From: Limnoperna fortunei
Taxonomy: Eukaryota > Mollusca > Bivalvia > Mytilida > Modiolidae
Reading direction: 5' to 3'
Assembly (NCBI GenBank): GCA_944474755.1
Contig: OX104122.1
Location: 2,536,751-2,600,750, forward strand
Length of the DNA stretch: 64,000 nucleotides
Numbering within the stretch: position 1 is the stretch's first letter; every line of letters starts with the position of its first letter. Below the pieces are notes generated by a model, which saw only the letters and a list, made by a program, of their open reading frames with translations, was not told the origin of the DNA and did not search any database. Shown here piece by piece: positions 34,731 to 47,500 of the stretch. Made by a program: the position numbers and the translations under genes.

Positions 34731-35488
34731 CCATTAAATTTGTATTCAATCTAGAATATAAATGTCTGTAGGAGACAGTTTCCTTAATGACATTATATGT
34801 TAGGTATAAAATTACATTGAAAGATTTTTGTTAAAATGTACATTTCATCTTACAAAAATAGGTTATGTACTTTGGTCATGTGACCAGGGTCTGTTGCACT
34901 AATGATGTCCTTGAGGTGGTGTGATGAAGCTATTTAAATCTTTTCCAGTTGACACCAGACTTTTGTCGTCTGCTTAAACAATTTGTTTTCTCACTGTCAG
35001 CAGCAATAAAGATGAATAACAAAGAAAATATTGTTTACATTTTAGATTTAGAAGAATATGAACCAGAAACAATTGAATGAAGTAAGTAAAGTTTATATTG
35101 TGAAGTAAATACGTTAACATGTACAAGTACAGATCTGTGGCTTAATGCCACTTTTATCAATTTTTCAGCCATACACGTATCAACTATCATGGTGTCCAGT
35201 GTTAATGGTCTAATTAGACGTCAGCAACAAAGTTTTCCATTGCTGTGTGAACACAAACATGTATTGTTTACTACAATCCTCCATCTTTGTTTGACTAAAT
35301 AGAATTTGAATTTTTATAAAACATTTATAACATAAATGGCAGGTCACATAAATGTGTTGACAGAAGAACAAAATGGACAATGAACATTAGACTTGATGGT
35401 GGTCAATTAAAAATAAATGTACATTTATCTACGTTTACATATATTGTGTTACTGTTACTATGGATTGACTGTTATAATATCATTTCAG

Positions 35489-35575
35489 GGACTTTGGTTT
35501 GCTGCTAGTGTTGGTCATACTGAGGAGGTGGAGGACTACATAAAGAAAGGGGCCGATGTCAATTATAAAGGATAT
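35489..35575 (+). CDS. Ankyrin exon 1 of the ankyrin-Roc gene
   Basis: 29 codons in phase 0 between TATCATTTCAG and GTGAGT. It encodes GLWFAASVGHTEEVEDYIKK then GADVNYKGY, a clear ankyrin unit (A..GH.E.V..L...GADVN). A preceding coding exon must exist because there is no Met. Confidence 0.8.
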
Positions 35576-38500
35576 GTGAGTTACTTGTGTTTTAACATTT
35601 ATCTGTGACAACAAATCATTAATAACACATCACACATGACAGACATCAGTCACACAAATTAAATATTTCACAGTAAGTGTCACCGTCTGAATCAGAAAAT
35701 ATCATAACAATGTCTGCTATAACAGTACATCATGGCTGACTAATTAAATATTTCACCACGAGTGTGACGATTTATTTAACTCATGGCTGACATCACCACG
35801 AGTGTGACGATTTATTTAACTCATGGCTGACATCACCACGAGTGTGACGATTTATTTAACTCGTATCTTTGTCCTGAATCAGAAAATATCGCGTTTGATT
35901 TGATCCGTTACAAAAACTACTTTTGTTATATGTAGGTGTATTACTTACATTGAGAAGATTTGATGATCAAATGTTTATTTACATAGAATGTTTACAGATA
36001 GTTTATTTCTGTTGTAGGCAGGATGGAGTCCTTTATTTGTGGCATCACTGGAGGGCCGCACAGAGACAGTGTCCAGGCTGGTGGACCTGGGGGCTGACAT
36101 TGAGGCCAAGGACAATGTATGTATTTACTTAACTGATTTGTGTGTTTATCATTGATCACTAACAACAAATAAGTCACCATTTATTTTATGACTGACACCC
36201 TGTACCACTATAATCCTCCATTGTAGGTTGTCCCCGGGGGTCAGTCCCCACACCCTAAATTGTGTACATTTTTGTAATTTATATATTGATCAAAGTGTAC
36301 AATCACAGATCATTAATAACACTTTAAGTATGGCAGACGTCAGATTATTTCACACAAATATTTCGTTGTAAGTGTGGAGGCATTCATTCATTCATTCATT
36401 CATTCATTCATTCATTCATTCATTCATTCATTCATTCATTCATTGAATTCATTCATTCAATATTTATTCATTCATATGATCTGTTATATGTAGGACGTAT
36501 TACTTACATTGAGAAGATTTGATGATCAAATGTTTATTTACATAGAATGTTTACATGTTTATTTCTGTTGTAGTTGGGACGGAGTCCTTTATTTGTGGCA
36601 TCACAGTGGGGCCACACAGAGACAGTGTCCAGGCTGGTGGACCTGGGGGCTGACATTGAGGCCAAGGACATGGTATGTATTTACTTAACTGATTTGTGTA
36701 TCATTGATCACTAACAACAAATAAGTCACCATTTATTTTATGACTGACATTGTCCCTGTACCACTATAATCCTCCATTGTAGGTTGTCTAAGGGGGGGGG
36801 GGGGGGTTGACTATCCCCACCCCCTAGATTATGTACATTTTCTAATTTGTATATTTATACATGTCTGTACACAAAATTGTGCTTGTGTTTTTCATTCTTT
36901 TTAGTAAGTTGGTATTTTTAGTGTACATGTGTATGTCTGTTGTTCTGGGGATGCACACAAGGTTTCCCCCACCCCTTATAGCATCAGTTATAATTGTGTT
37001 AGCCTTGCTGTTACTGTGGGCTTAATTGTCGCTAGGGTGGTTGTCCCCATCCCGTCATAACACTGATGATTTATAATCTTCAAAATAGTTGAAATCCCCA
37101 CCCCATAACTATGTGTTACTATATTATTGATGATATAATTAGTTTTATTGAGTTGAGTTTGAATCCCCCGGGGAGTTATCCCAGCCCACTTAATGCATTT
37201 ATTGGTTATAAAGTTGGAGACTTATAGTTTTTGTTGCGTTACTTATTATTATTATTATTATTATTCTTTCTCACGCCGCCGACATTCTCCGGAGAACTTT
37301 GTAAATTTTGCACATTGATAGACCCCTATGAGATGTGGGCTCTAACCATTTTTCAAGTGTAGGGGCCCCCCAGGGTCGTGCCATGCCCCTCCAAATGCCT
37401 CAAAGTTTGATATTTTCTTTAAATGTCAAAAATAGTTAACATTCCTACCATATAACCTTATATATTATTACTCCTTAAAGCAGGACGTCATATTAGAATA
37501 CTCCTGATGATTAGACGAAAAATTTGGTGTCAGAGGGGTCATGCCCCTCCCCCTCAAATGAAAAATTTCTTTATATCTTGAAAACCATTGGGATCCCGAC
37601 CCTATAACCATATATATTCTAACTCCTTTTGACAAAACAAATCATTTAGTACCATGGGAGGGTTGGAGGGGGTCTTGCCCCGCCGCCTTAAAGGAAAAAT
37701 ATTTAATATCTAGAAAACCATTGGGATCCCCACCCTATAACCATATATATTCTTACTCTTTATCATTAGAGGAAACATTTGGTATCATAGGGAGGTCATT
37801 GGGGTCATGCCCTGCCCCCTCAAATGACAAATTTCTTTATATCTTGAAAACCATTGGGATCCCCACCCTATAACTATACATATTCTTACTCCTTATGACA
37901 AAACGAATCATTTAGTACCATGAGAAGGTTGGAGGGGGTCTTGTCGCGCCCCCTTAAATGACAAATTATTTAATATCTTCAAAACCATAGGGATCCCCAC
38001 CCGTTTGCCATTCTTACTCCTTATGATTATAGGAAACATTTGGTACCATAGGGAGGTCTCAGGGGGTCATGCTACACCCCCTCAAATGACAGATTTCTTA
38101 TATCTTGAAAACCATTGGGATCCCCACCCTATAACCATATATATTCTTACTCCTTATGATAAGACGAATCATTTAATAGCATGGGAGGGTCGGAGGGGTC
38201 ATGCCCCACCCCCTTAAAATTACTTAATTCTTCTTTCTTCTTTTTCTTCTTTCTGTTCGAGTTGTTTTCAAATTTTCTCTCTGATGCCATGTCCAATCAA
38301 TACGAAACTTTGGGAACTTGTTAAGGATCACTTGAAGTTTTGCAATCCAATTATGTAATTTTCAAAATGGCTGCCATTTCCATGGAAACAGGGGTAATTA
38401 TATAGGACATTGCATTATCATGGTAAAAATTTGTATTTGGGCTTTTCAACATGCTCAAGGTTATAGTGGCAATGGGGGTTCGTTTGGGAGACATCTTGTG

Positions 38501-41500
38501 TTGGCATCCCATCGCAATTGTGAATATTAATTTTTAAATCTGTACAGATCTCCACCAAGTGTATGTTTTTCTAACGCCAAAATTTCGACCAACCATTTTC
38601 TCGGAGACGGTAAATTGGATTGATATGAAACTTTGCCTAAAAATAGGTCATGACTTTAAGTGGTGCACACCAGTTTTAAAATTTTAAAATTGGTGTCCAT
38701 CTTGAAATGGTGGTCATTTTGAAAATGAAAAAGCCTTAAAAATCCAAGAGTAAACAAATTTCAATGAAAATTTGAATGTAAGTAGAGTATGTTATACCGT
38801 ACCATATGACGCATCATGGCAGCTTAAAATAGTGGCCAATTTGAAAATGAAAAAAAATCCTTAAAAATACAAAAGTGTACTGATTTCGATGATAATTGGA
38901 ATATAAGTAAAGTAGGTAATACCCAACCACACTACGCACATGTCAGCTTTCTATGGTGGCTATTTTGTTTGAATCCAAGATGGCTGACAAAATTGAAAAA
39001 TGCTCCGATTTGCAGGAAACTTTGTTCCCTGGTAGATACAGTTGCTATGAATGGATGTCTTAACTAGAGGATCCACAAGGGGTTTGGGAACCAGTTATGA
39101 TCCATAAGTTCATAATCATGTTTAATTCTTATTATGCTTATACTTATTATGTGATACCCTCTGTATGGATATGAGTGTTTGTCCGTATGTCCATCTGGCA
39201 GTCCGTCTGTCCGTGCCTCGGTGGTTTCCAGATGATAACTTGAAAACGCATCAACATATTTTATTTTAACTTTGCTCAGCTATTAAGTACCATAAAATGA
39301 AGATCAAGTTGGATTTTCAGCACAATCCAATTTGTAGTTTTCGAAATGGGCCATTCAATTTTTTTTTTGGTGAACACTTTGTGGTTTCCAGATGATAACT
39401 TGAAAACGTGTCAACAAACTTTGCATATCTATTAAATGCTATAAAATGAAGATCAAGTTCAATTCTCAGCACAATCCAAGTTGTTGTTTTAGACTTGGGC
39501 CAATTCAAAGGTTATTTTTGTCAACAATTGACAGTTTCCAGATGATAACTTGAGACCACATCAACAGATTTTTTGTCAAATTTGCACAGCTGTTAAGTAC
39601 TATAAAATTAAGATCAGGTTGAATTTTCAGCACAATCCCTTATGTAGTTTTTAGCTCACCTGGACCGAAGGTCCAGGTGAGCTATTGCTATCACTTGGCG
39701 TCCGTCGTCCGTCGTCTGTCATCCGTCGTCCGTCGTCTGTCGTCCGTCGTAAACTTTTTCAAAAATCTTCTCCTCGGAAACAACTTGGCCAATTTTTTTC
39801 AAACTTGGCCACAATCATCCTTATGGTTCCTAGTTTCAAGTTTGTACCCAGGGTGTTGATCAACAGACAAATATGGCCGCTGTTACTAAAAATAGAACAT
39901 GGGGGTCAACACAGGTTTTTGATCATTATCTAAAAAACTATAATAGCTATAGAGAAAACCATTACTTCAAATTGATCAGCACATTAAGGTCTACAATAGT
40001 TGCTATTAGTGCGAAGTTGTGTATTGGCTTCTTGTAGGAGTTATTGCCCTTTTTTGAAGATTTTTGACAAAATTTTTGGTATTTACAATATAACCTGAAA
40101 AATATACGAGGTAGAGTGAAACTGTAAATGGCAAAAATGATCAGCAATGAAAGCCCTACAATTCACTTGATTGGTCTGAAATTGTCAGATGACTCCTTAT
40201 ATGAGTTATTGCCCTTAAATGGTAATTTTTTATGAAATTTTCCGTTTTTGTCCTGTAACTTGAAAACTATAGCAGCTAGATTGAAACTGTAAAATGCACA
40301 AATGATCAGCAATAAAGACCCTACAATTCACTTGATTGGTCTGAAATTGTCAAATGATTTCTTATATGAGTTATTGCCCTTAAATGGTAATTTTTTATGA
40401 AATTTTCCGTTTTTGTCCTGTAACTTTAAAACTATAACAGCTAGAGTAAAACTGTAAAGAGCAAAAAAGATCAACAATACAAGCCCTACAATTCACTGTA
40501 TTAGTCTGAAATTGTCAGATGACTCCTTATAGGAGTTATTGCCCTTAAATGGCATTTTTTTATGAAATTTTCCGTTTTCGTCCTGTAACTTGAAAACTAT
40601 AGCAGCTAGTTTGAAACTGTAAATTGCACAAATGATCAGCAATAAAGACCCTACAATTCACTTTATTGGTCTGAAATTGTCAGATGACTCCTTATATGAG
40701 TTATTGCCCTTAAATGGTAATTTTTTATGAAATTGTCCGTTTTTGTCCTGTAACTTTAAAACTATAACAGCTAGAGTAAAACTGTAAATAGCAAAAATGA
40801 TTAACAATACAAGCCCTACAATTCACTGTATTAGTCTGAAATTGTCAGATGACTCCTTATAGGAGTTATTGCCCTTAAATGGCAATTTTTTATGAAATTT
40901 TCCATTTTTGTCCTGTAACTTGAAAACTATAGCAGCTAGATTGAAACTGTAAATTGCACAAATGATCAGCAATAAAGACCCTACAATTCACTTGATTGGT
41001 CTGAAATTGTCAGATGACTCCTTATAGGAGTTATTGCCCTTAAATTGCAATTTTTTATGAAATTTTCAGTTTTTGTCCTGTAACTTAAAAACCATAACAG
41101 CTAGAGTGAAATAATAAATTGTAAAAATGATCAGCAAAAAAAGCCCTACAATTCATTTAATTGGTCTGAAATTGTCAGATGACTCCTTATAGGGGTTATT
41201 GCCCTTAAATGACAATTTTATGAAATTTTCCATTTTTGTCCTGTAACTTGAAAACTATAGTAGCTAGATTAAAACTGTAAATTGCACAAATGATCAGCAA
41301 TAGATGCCCTACAAATGATTGCTTAGTCCAAAAATTGCAAGATGACTCTTTATAGGAGTTATTGCATTTTCATTATGAATTTGGACATATGAACAGTTTT
41401 TTAATTATAAATTAGTTTATAACACACCTATTAGTAGAGTAAAACTGTAAATTTCTAAAGTACCCTAAAGGACAATGCCTAAAAACCATTTAATTTTCAG

Positions 41501-44500
41501 AAATTGTGGATGGCACCTTATAGGAGTTATTGTATTTAACACATTTTTTGAAGAAATGTATAGTTTTTGCACAGTAACTTAAAAGCTATAACAACTAGAC
41601 TGAAACTGTTAATTTCAAAAATTTAAATATAGTTTAAGTCATTTGGATTCCAGGTGAGCGATTACATGCTCCTGGGAGCCTCTAGTTTGAGTTGTGTCAA
41701 TTTGAAGTAATTTTTATAGGTCTAGGGTCAAGGTAAAAATTGTCTTCTGAGATGGACTGTTATCATGCTCAGCTGTTTCGTGTAGGCTGATACATGTATG
41801 TAGTTCAGTGAAATGTGTTAATGAATATTAAAAACTATGCAACGGGGCGGGTATCATTTAATAATATTTTTCTTTTTCTAAGACATGAACTTGTCTGCAC
41901 GATTATGATGTTATGGAATGTCGATCAGAGTGGTGAATTCAACATGTAATTTTTTCAAGATGGTCGCCATTTTCAAAATGGACGTCATATCAACTAAATG
42001 TACATTTCTCAGATCTCGGTAATGGCTTGACAGATTTCATTGAAAATCGGTACACATACAGTGGACCCTAACCCTAACCCTAACCCTAACCCTAACCCTG
42101 AGGATTTAGGGGAAACAAATCTAACATTGCCATTTTGTAATAGCGGCCATTTTACCGCATTCCCTAAAAAAGTAAATTCTGTAGAATTCAAGGAAAATTG
42201 ACTTTTAGGCATATTTTAATATACTGACTTGAACTGTTGAATGAAATTAAAATGATTTATTTTCAGCAATTTAAGTTATTTAGGAAAGAGTATCAATGTA
42301 AACCCAGAAAAAATGCATTACAATAGACAGTCAGGAGCATAATCAAATAGCGTTTATAAAAAAATAAAACTTTTCCGTTATTATCGTTTTCTGTGAAGCA
42401 ACGTAATTTGCGATAGATTTTTCGAATTTCCCAGGCTATTTGGCGACCTTGTTTGCCGTTAGACTTTTCGTCGTATTTAGATGTGCATGCCCTTTCGTCT
42501 CCACGTGGGGAAGAACAACAATACAATGACAAAATACGGAAAGTTTGTCAATTTCTGGCGAATTTCAATGCAAAATGCTACATTTTACGAGTTCATTTTA
42601 AAGGTGAAGAAAATTTTTGTGAACGTTGAATATTGTTTTGCATCGAATCAAACATTAATACTGTCTTTTAGGATTTAATTCAGACGGGTGCATCAGTGTT
42701 TTGATGGTACGCAAGGCCTTCAAAGTTTACTGGGGGTAAAAATAAAGTAACCGGAACAAGTTATTTATTATTTTTTTTCATTTTTCTGGGAGATAACTCT
42801 GTGGTACTTGGTAGTATTTGTAACTTTGCCATGTTTGCGCTGTAAAATCGTGAAAATAAATGAGTGTAGGTGAACAAAAATCAACATGACCAATTAAGAT
42901 TAAATTAAATGTCTATGACTATGATCAATTTTGTGAAGCCAAATACGTTAAACTATTAAATAACAAGAACTCTGTTCTTTAACATGTTTAATTATTATTG
43001 TACATGTTGCATGCATGCACTGTATGAATGCCTTAGTCATGATGTATTACATTCTATACATGTACACGTTGCATGCATGCACTGTATGAATACCTTGGTC
43101 ATGATGTATTACATTCTATACATGTACATGTTACATGCATGCACTGTATGAATGCCTTGGTCATGATGTATTACATTCTGATTCACGACATTTGTACATG
43201 TAACGTTTGCATGATGTACAATTTACATTTAATTTAAAGGGAGGCAACACAAATTGTCACTAAAAAGTAACTAATTTTGGTTATAAAAATTATAACCATT
43301 TTTGATTATGCCCCTGACTGATAGAATAAATGATTCCTTTAATTATTTGCTAGAATTTTAAATGAAGTACGTGTAAAACTAGTGTATGTTTTTATAATTC
43401 CAGTAGTTAAACAAGTTTATATCAACCAATTTGTTATGCATGTGTATTGATGATATAAATCAGTTTGTTTAGTACATATTAATACCAACTGGTTCAGAAA
43501 GTAAGATACATGTTTATGTAAACTTAAACAATATAAGTATTTGTTTTATTCTTTAAAAGCTCTCCTTTTTTACAGGGCAGAACACCGTACGATGTATCTA
43601 AGAATGATGACATCAGAGAACTACTGAAGGTACATATATGTGTTAGATGAAATATAGAAATATGATTCATAGTCTGTTTTATCTGTCTGTTGTCTGCCTG
43701 TCTGTCTGCCTGTGTTAGTCAATGTTTTATGTTTAGTATTTTCTATTTATATTGTCTGTCTGCCCTCTTTGTCTCTCTGTCTGTCAAGCCTGCCTGTCTG
43801 TCGGTAGTTCTCTGTTTAATGGCAGTCTTTTTGGGGTAATGCGTGCAGGCAATATGGCAGACGTCTTCAAACAGATGGTTTCCCGTCAATACTAAAACCA
43901 ATCTTGATGAAACTTTGGATACTAGTATTGCAAGCTTGCATGAAGACGTAGCTAGAGATTGGATTTGTGGAAAGTCATTGCAAGGTCACTGTAACAAAAA
44001 AATAGAAAAACAGTTTATGGTCAATTACTTCCGTTCGGATAAACCAATCTTACTGAAACTTTGGAAATAGCAAGCTTGCATCAAAACCTATCTTGAGTTT
44101 GGATTTTGGGCCAGTCTGATCATGGTCAAGGTGATCACTGTTACTAAAAATTAAAAAAAACAGTTTCCCGTCAATAACTTTACATCAGATGAACCAATCT
44201 TGCTGAAACTGGATATAGCAAGCTTGCATACGATAAAAACCTAGCTTGGGATTGGATTTCGGGGCAGTCGGGTCATGGTCCCTGTTCAAAAAAAAGTTTC
44301 TGCTTAGGCTACTGCTGAAATTAATTGTAAAATCGTTAAAACCTGGTGTTGTGGCATGACCACGTGTCTTGTCTGTCAATATTGTCTGTCTGTCTGTCCA
44401 TCTCTGTTTTATGTCTTTTTTTACTGTCAATATTGTCTGTCTGTCCATCTCTGTTTTACGTCTTTTTTACTGTTAATATTGTCTGTCTGTCCATCACTGT

Positions 44501-47500
44501 TTTTGTTTAGTCATTTCTGTCAATATTGTCTATTTGTTGTCTGTTCTTTGTTTAGTAGTTTTATGTCTATTTTACTATCTGTTTTATGTTTTGTCTTTTC
44601 TGTCTATATTGTATAGGCGAAACATGCAATCATGGTTTGAATTTGCCTACTAAATATGTATGCATTCTGACTTAAACACCACTTTGAATTTTTGATATTT
44701 TGTTTATTTAAGAAAACCATGGTAAAGTTCCATTTGACCATTTTCCTACATATATCTATAGGAGTTATTGCTCAAGTTTGATGATCATCTTTTGTATCTC
44801 AGCCTGCCGACCCTTGAAGACCTTCAGGTCTTTAATTCACCTTTTTGTCTTATCTTACCTGTTTTCATGTATTTCTACCGTCCTTACATGTTTCTGATGG
44901 TCTATATGTCTTGTTTTCAGTTTTCTGGATTTCTTGTCTTGTCTGTCTCTTTTGACTTGGCTGTCCTGATCATATTGATCAGTCAGGATGAATCTCTTTT
45001 CCTGTCTGTGTGTAAATTATGTCTGCAGTCTGTTTTGTTGTGTAATAACCTGTATATATGTATGTCGTCTCATCTTATCCTTGTCTGATTCAGTGTCTTT
45101 TGTGTCCTGTCTATCTATGTCTGATTTGTCTTTCTGTCTGTTTGTTGTCTTGACCCTATCTGTATGTTTGTGTGATGTCTGCAGATATCTGATTTGTCTT
45201 TCTGTCTGTTTGTCTGTCTTGTCCTGTCTGTATGTTTGTGTGATGGCTGCAGATATCTGATTTGTCTGTTTGTCTGTATGTCTATCTTGTCCTGTCTGTA
45301 AGTATGTCTGTGGTCTTTGTCTTGTCTGACCATCTACCGGTTTGTCATATCTGTCTCTATATATGTCTCCCATGTGTCCCACCTCTTGTCTGTCTCTGTG
45401 TCTGTCCTCTACATGTCTTGTCCTGTCTGTATGTATATGTCCCACCTCTTGTCTGTCTCTGTGTCTCTCCTCTACATGTCGTGACCTGTCAGTCTGTATG
45501 TATATGTCCCACCTCTTGTCCGTCTCTGTGTCTGTCCTGTACATGTCTTGTCCTGTCAGTCTGTATGTACGTGTATGTGTATGTGTCTGGCTATCACTTG
45601 CTTGTCATTTAATGTTCTTGCCTGGGTTGACTTTACATTATTGTTTTAATTACCTTTGTATCTGTGTATATTCTCACATTTTAGTATTATTGAAAATATG
45701 TTCCAGTAATAATTAAATGATGATCATTTTCATGTCCTGAATATACTGAAATATTGCTTTCTGGATGTAAAACAACAATCAATCAATCAATCTGTATACA
45801 TGTAATGTTCTTGTCTGGATGGGCTGTCTGACTCCATGTTATGTTTTGTCCTGTGTGTATTATGGTGTGAATCTATTGTAATTGCTGTCTGTCTTGTCTA
45901 TATTTCTTTCTGCCATGTCCTGTATGTGTTGTTCGAGTCTGTTTTTTTCCTGTCTGTAAAGGTATCTGTTTTCTTTATGTCTAGGTATGACTGTCTCATT
46001 TATCTGTTCTTTTCCTGTCTTGTTTGTCTGTTCTTTTCCTGTCTTGTTTTTCTGTTCTATGCTGTAATGTCTGTTTATCTGTCTCTCTGTCAATGTGTTG
46101 GACTGCTGTAAGTCTGCCCTCTTTCTTGTCTCTCTGTAACTACGTATGCACATGTAATGTCTGTTTATCTGTCTGTCTGCCTATATGTTGGACTGCTGTA
46201 AGTCTGCCCTCTTTCTTGTCTCTCTGTAAGTATGTCTGTACATGTTATCTGTCTGTCTATATGTTGGACTGCTGTAAGTCTGCCCTCTTTCTTGTCTCTC
46301 TGTAAGTACGTCTGTACATGTAATGTGTGTTTATCTGTCTGTCTGTCTATATGTTGGACTGCTGTAAGTCTGCCCTCTTTCTTGTCTCTATAAGTACGTA
46401 TGTACATGTAATGTCTGTTTATCTGTTTGTCTGTCTATATGTTGGACCGCTGTAAGTCTGCCCTCTTTCTTGTCTCTCTATAAGTACGTATGTACATGTA
46501 ATGTCTGTTTATCTGTTTGTCTGTCTGTATGTTGGACTGCTGTAAGTCTGCCCTCTTTCTTGTCTCTCTATAAGTACGTATGCACATATAATGTCTGTTT
46601 ATCTGTTTGTCTGTCTGTATGTTGGACTGCTGTAAGTCTGCCCTCTTTCTTGTCTCTCTGTAAGTACCTATGTACATGTAATGTCTGTTTATCTGTTTGT
46701 CTGTCTGTATGTTGGACTGCTGTAAGTCTGCCCTCTTTCTTTTCTCTCTGTAAGTATGTATGTACATGTAATGCCTGTTTATCTGTCTGTCTCTATATGT
46801 TGGACTGCTGTAAGTCTGTCCTCTTTCTTGTCTCTCTGTAAGTACGTATGTACATGTAATGTCTGTTTATCTGTCTGTCTGTCTATATGTTGGACTGCTG
46901 TAAGTCTGCCCTCTTTCTTGTCTCTCTGTAAGTACATATGCACATGCAATGCCCGTTTGTCTGTTTTATCCATCTATCGGTCTTTAGGTTGGACAGCAAT
47001 AACAATAATACACCATATTTAATTGTAGAAGAACATGACTACAGAACACAAAACAAGAGGTGCCACGAGTGCTGAGCACACTGTTCAAGGTAAATATTGA
47101 TAAATTTGAAGAGGGAAAACATGTTTTTATTCTACTAATAATGATTTGATTGCATTGACAAAGAAAAGAATTATTTTGATTGGCCATTGAACTGAACAAC
47201 ATTTTATAGCACTATACAGTCGCTTATTGTTTGAAAGTAAAGGATGATTGTGTGTTATCCATAATTGTCAACCATTTTCACACGTGTACAAACGGCACAC
47301 TTAAGGGAAGGGTTTACAAATTTCGACATTTTTGAGTACGCTTTTTTTTCATCTACGGAAATTTTTCATTTCCGTGGACTATGGTTTTATATTAGTGTAG
47401 ATATAACCGTATATCCTGTGTGCGTTTGAAATTATTATGTGTATTAGGTAACCATCGATGACAAACTGGTTTAGCAGGTCCCATATTATGTGTATTAGGT

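Noticed and set aside
35012..35086. Candidate first exon of the ankyrin-Roc gene (ATG at 35012, perfect donor GTAAGT near 35082)
   Set aside because: The frame ends in TGA just before the donor and the alternative frames also stop, so it cannot join the ankyrin exon as read. It may be a non-coding 5' exon.
42066..42099. Chromosome end
   Set aside because: Only about five and a half telomeric units are present, with ordinary intron sequence on both sides.
44356..47022. Cysteine/serine-rich and Arg/Gln/Asp-rich ORFs on opposite strands
   Set aside because: These are products of CTGT-type low-complexity DNA within an intron and mirror each other on both strands.
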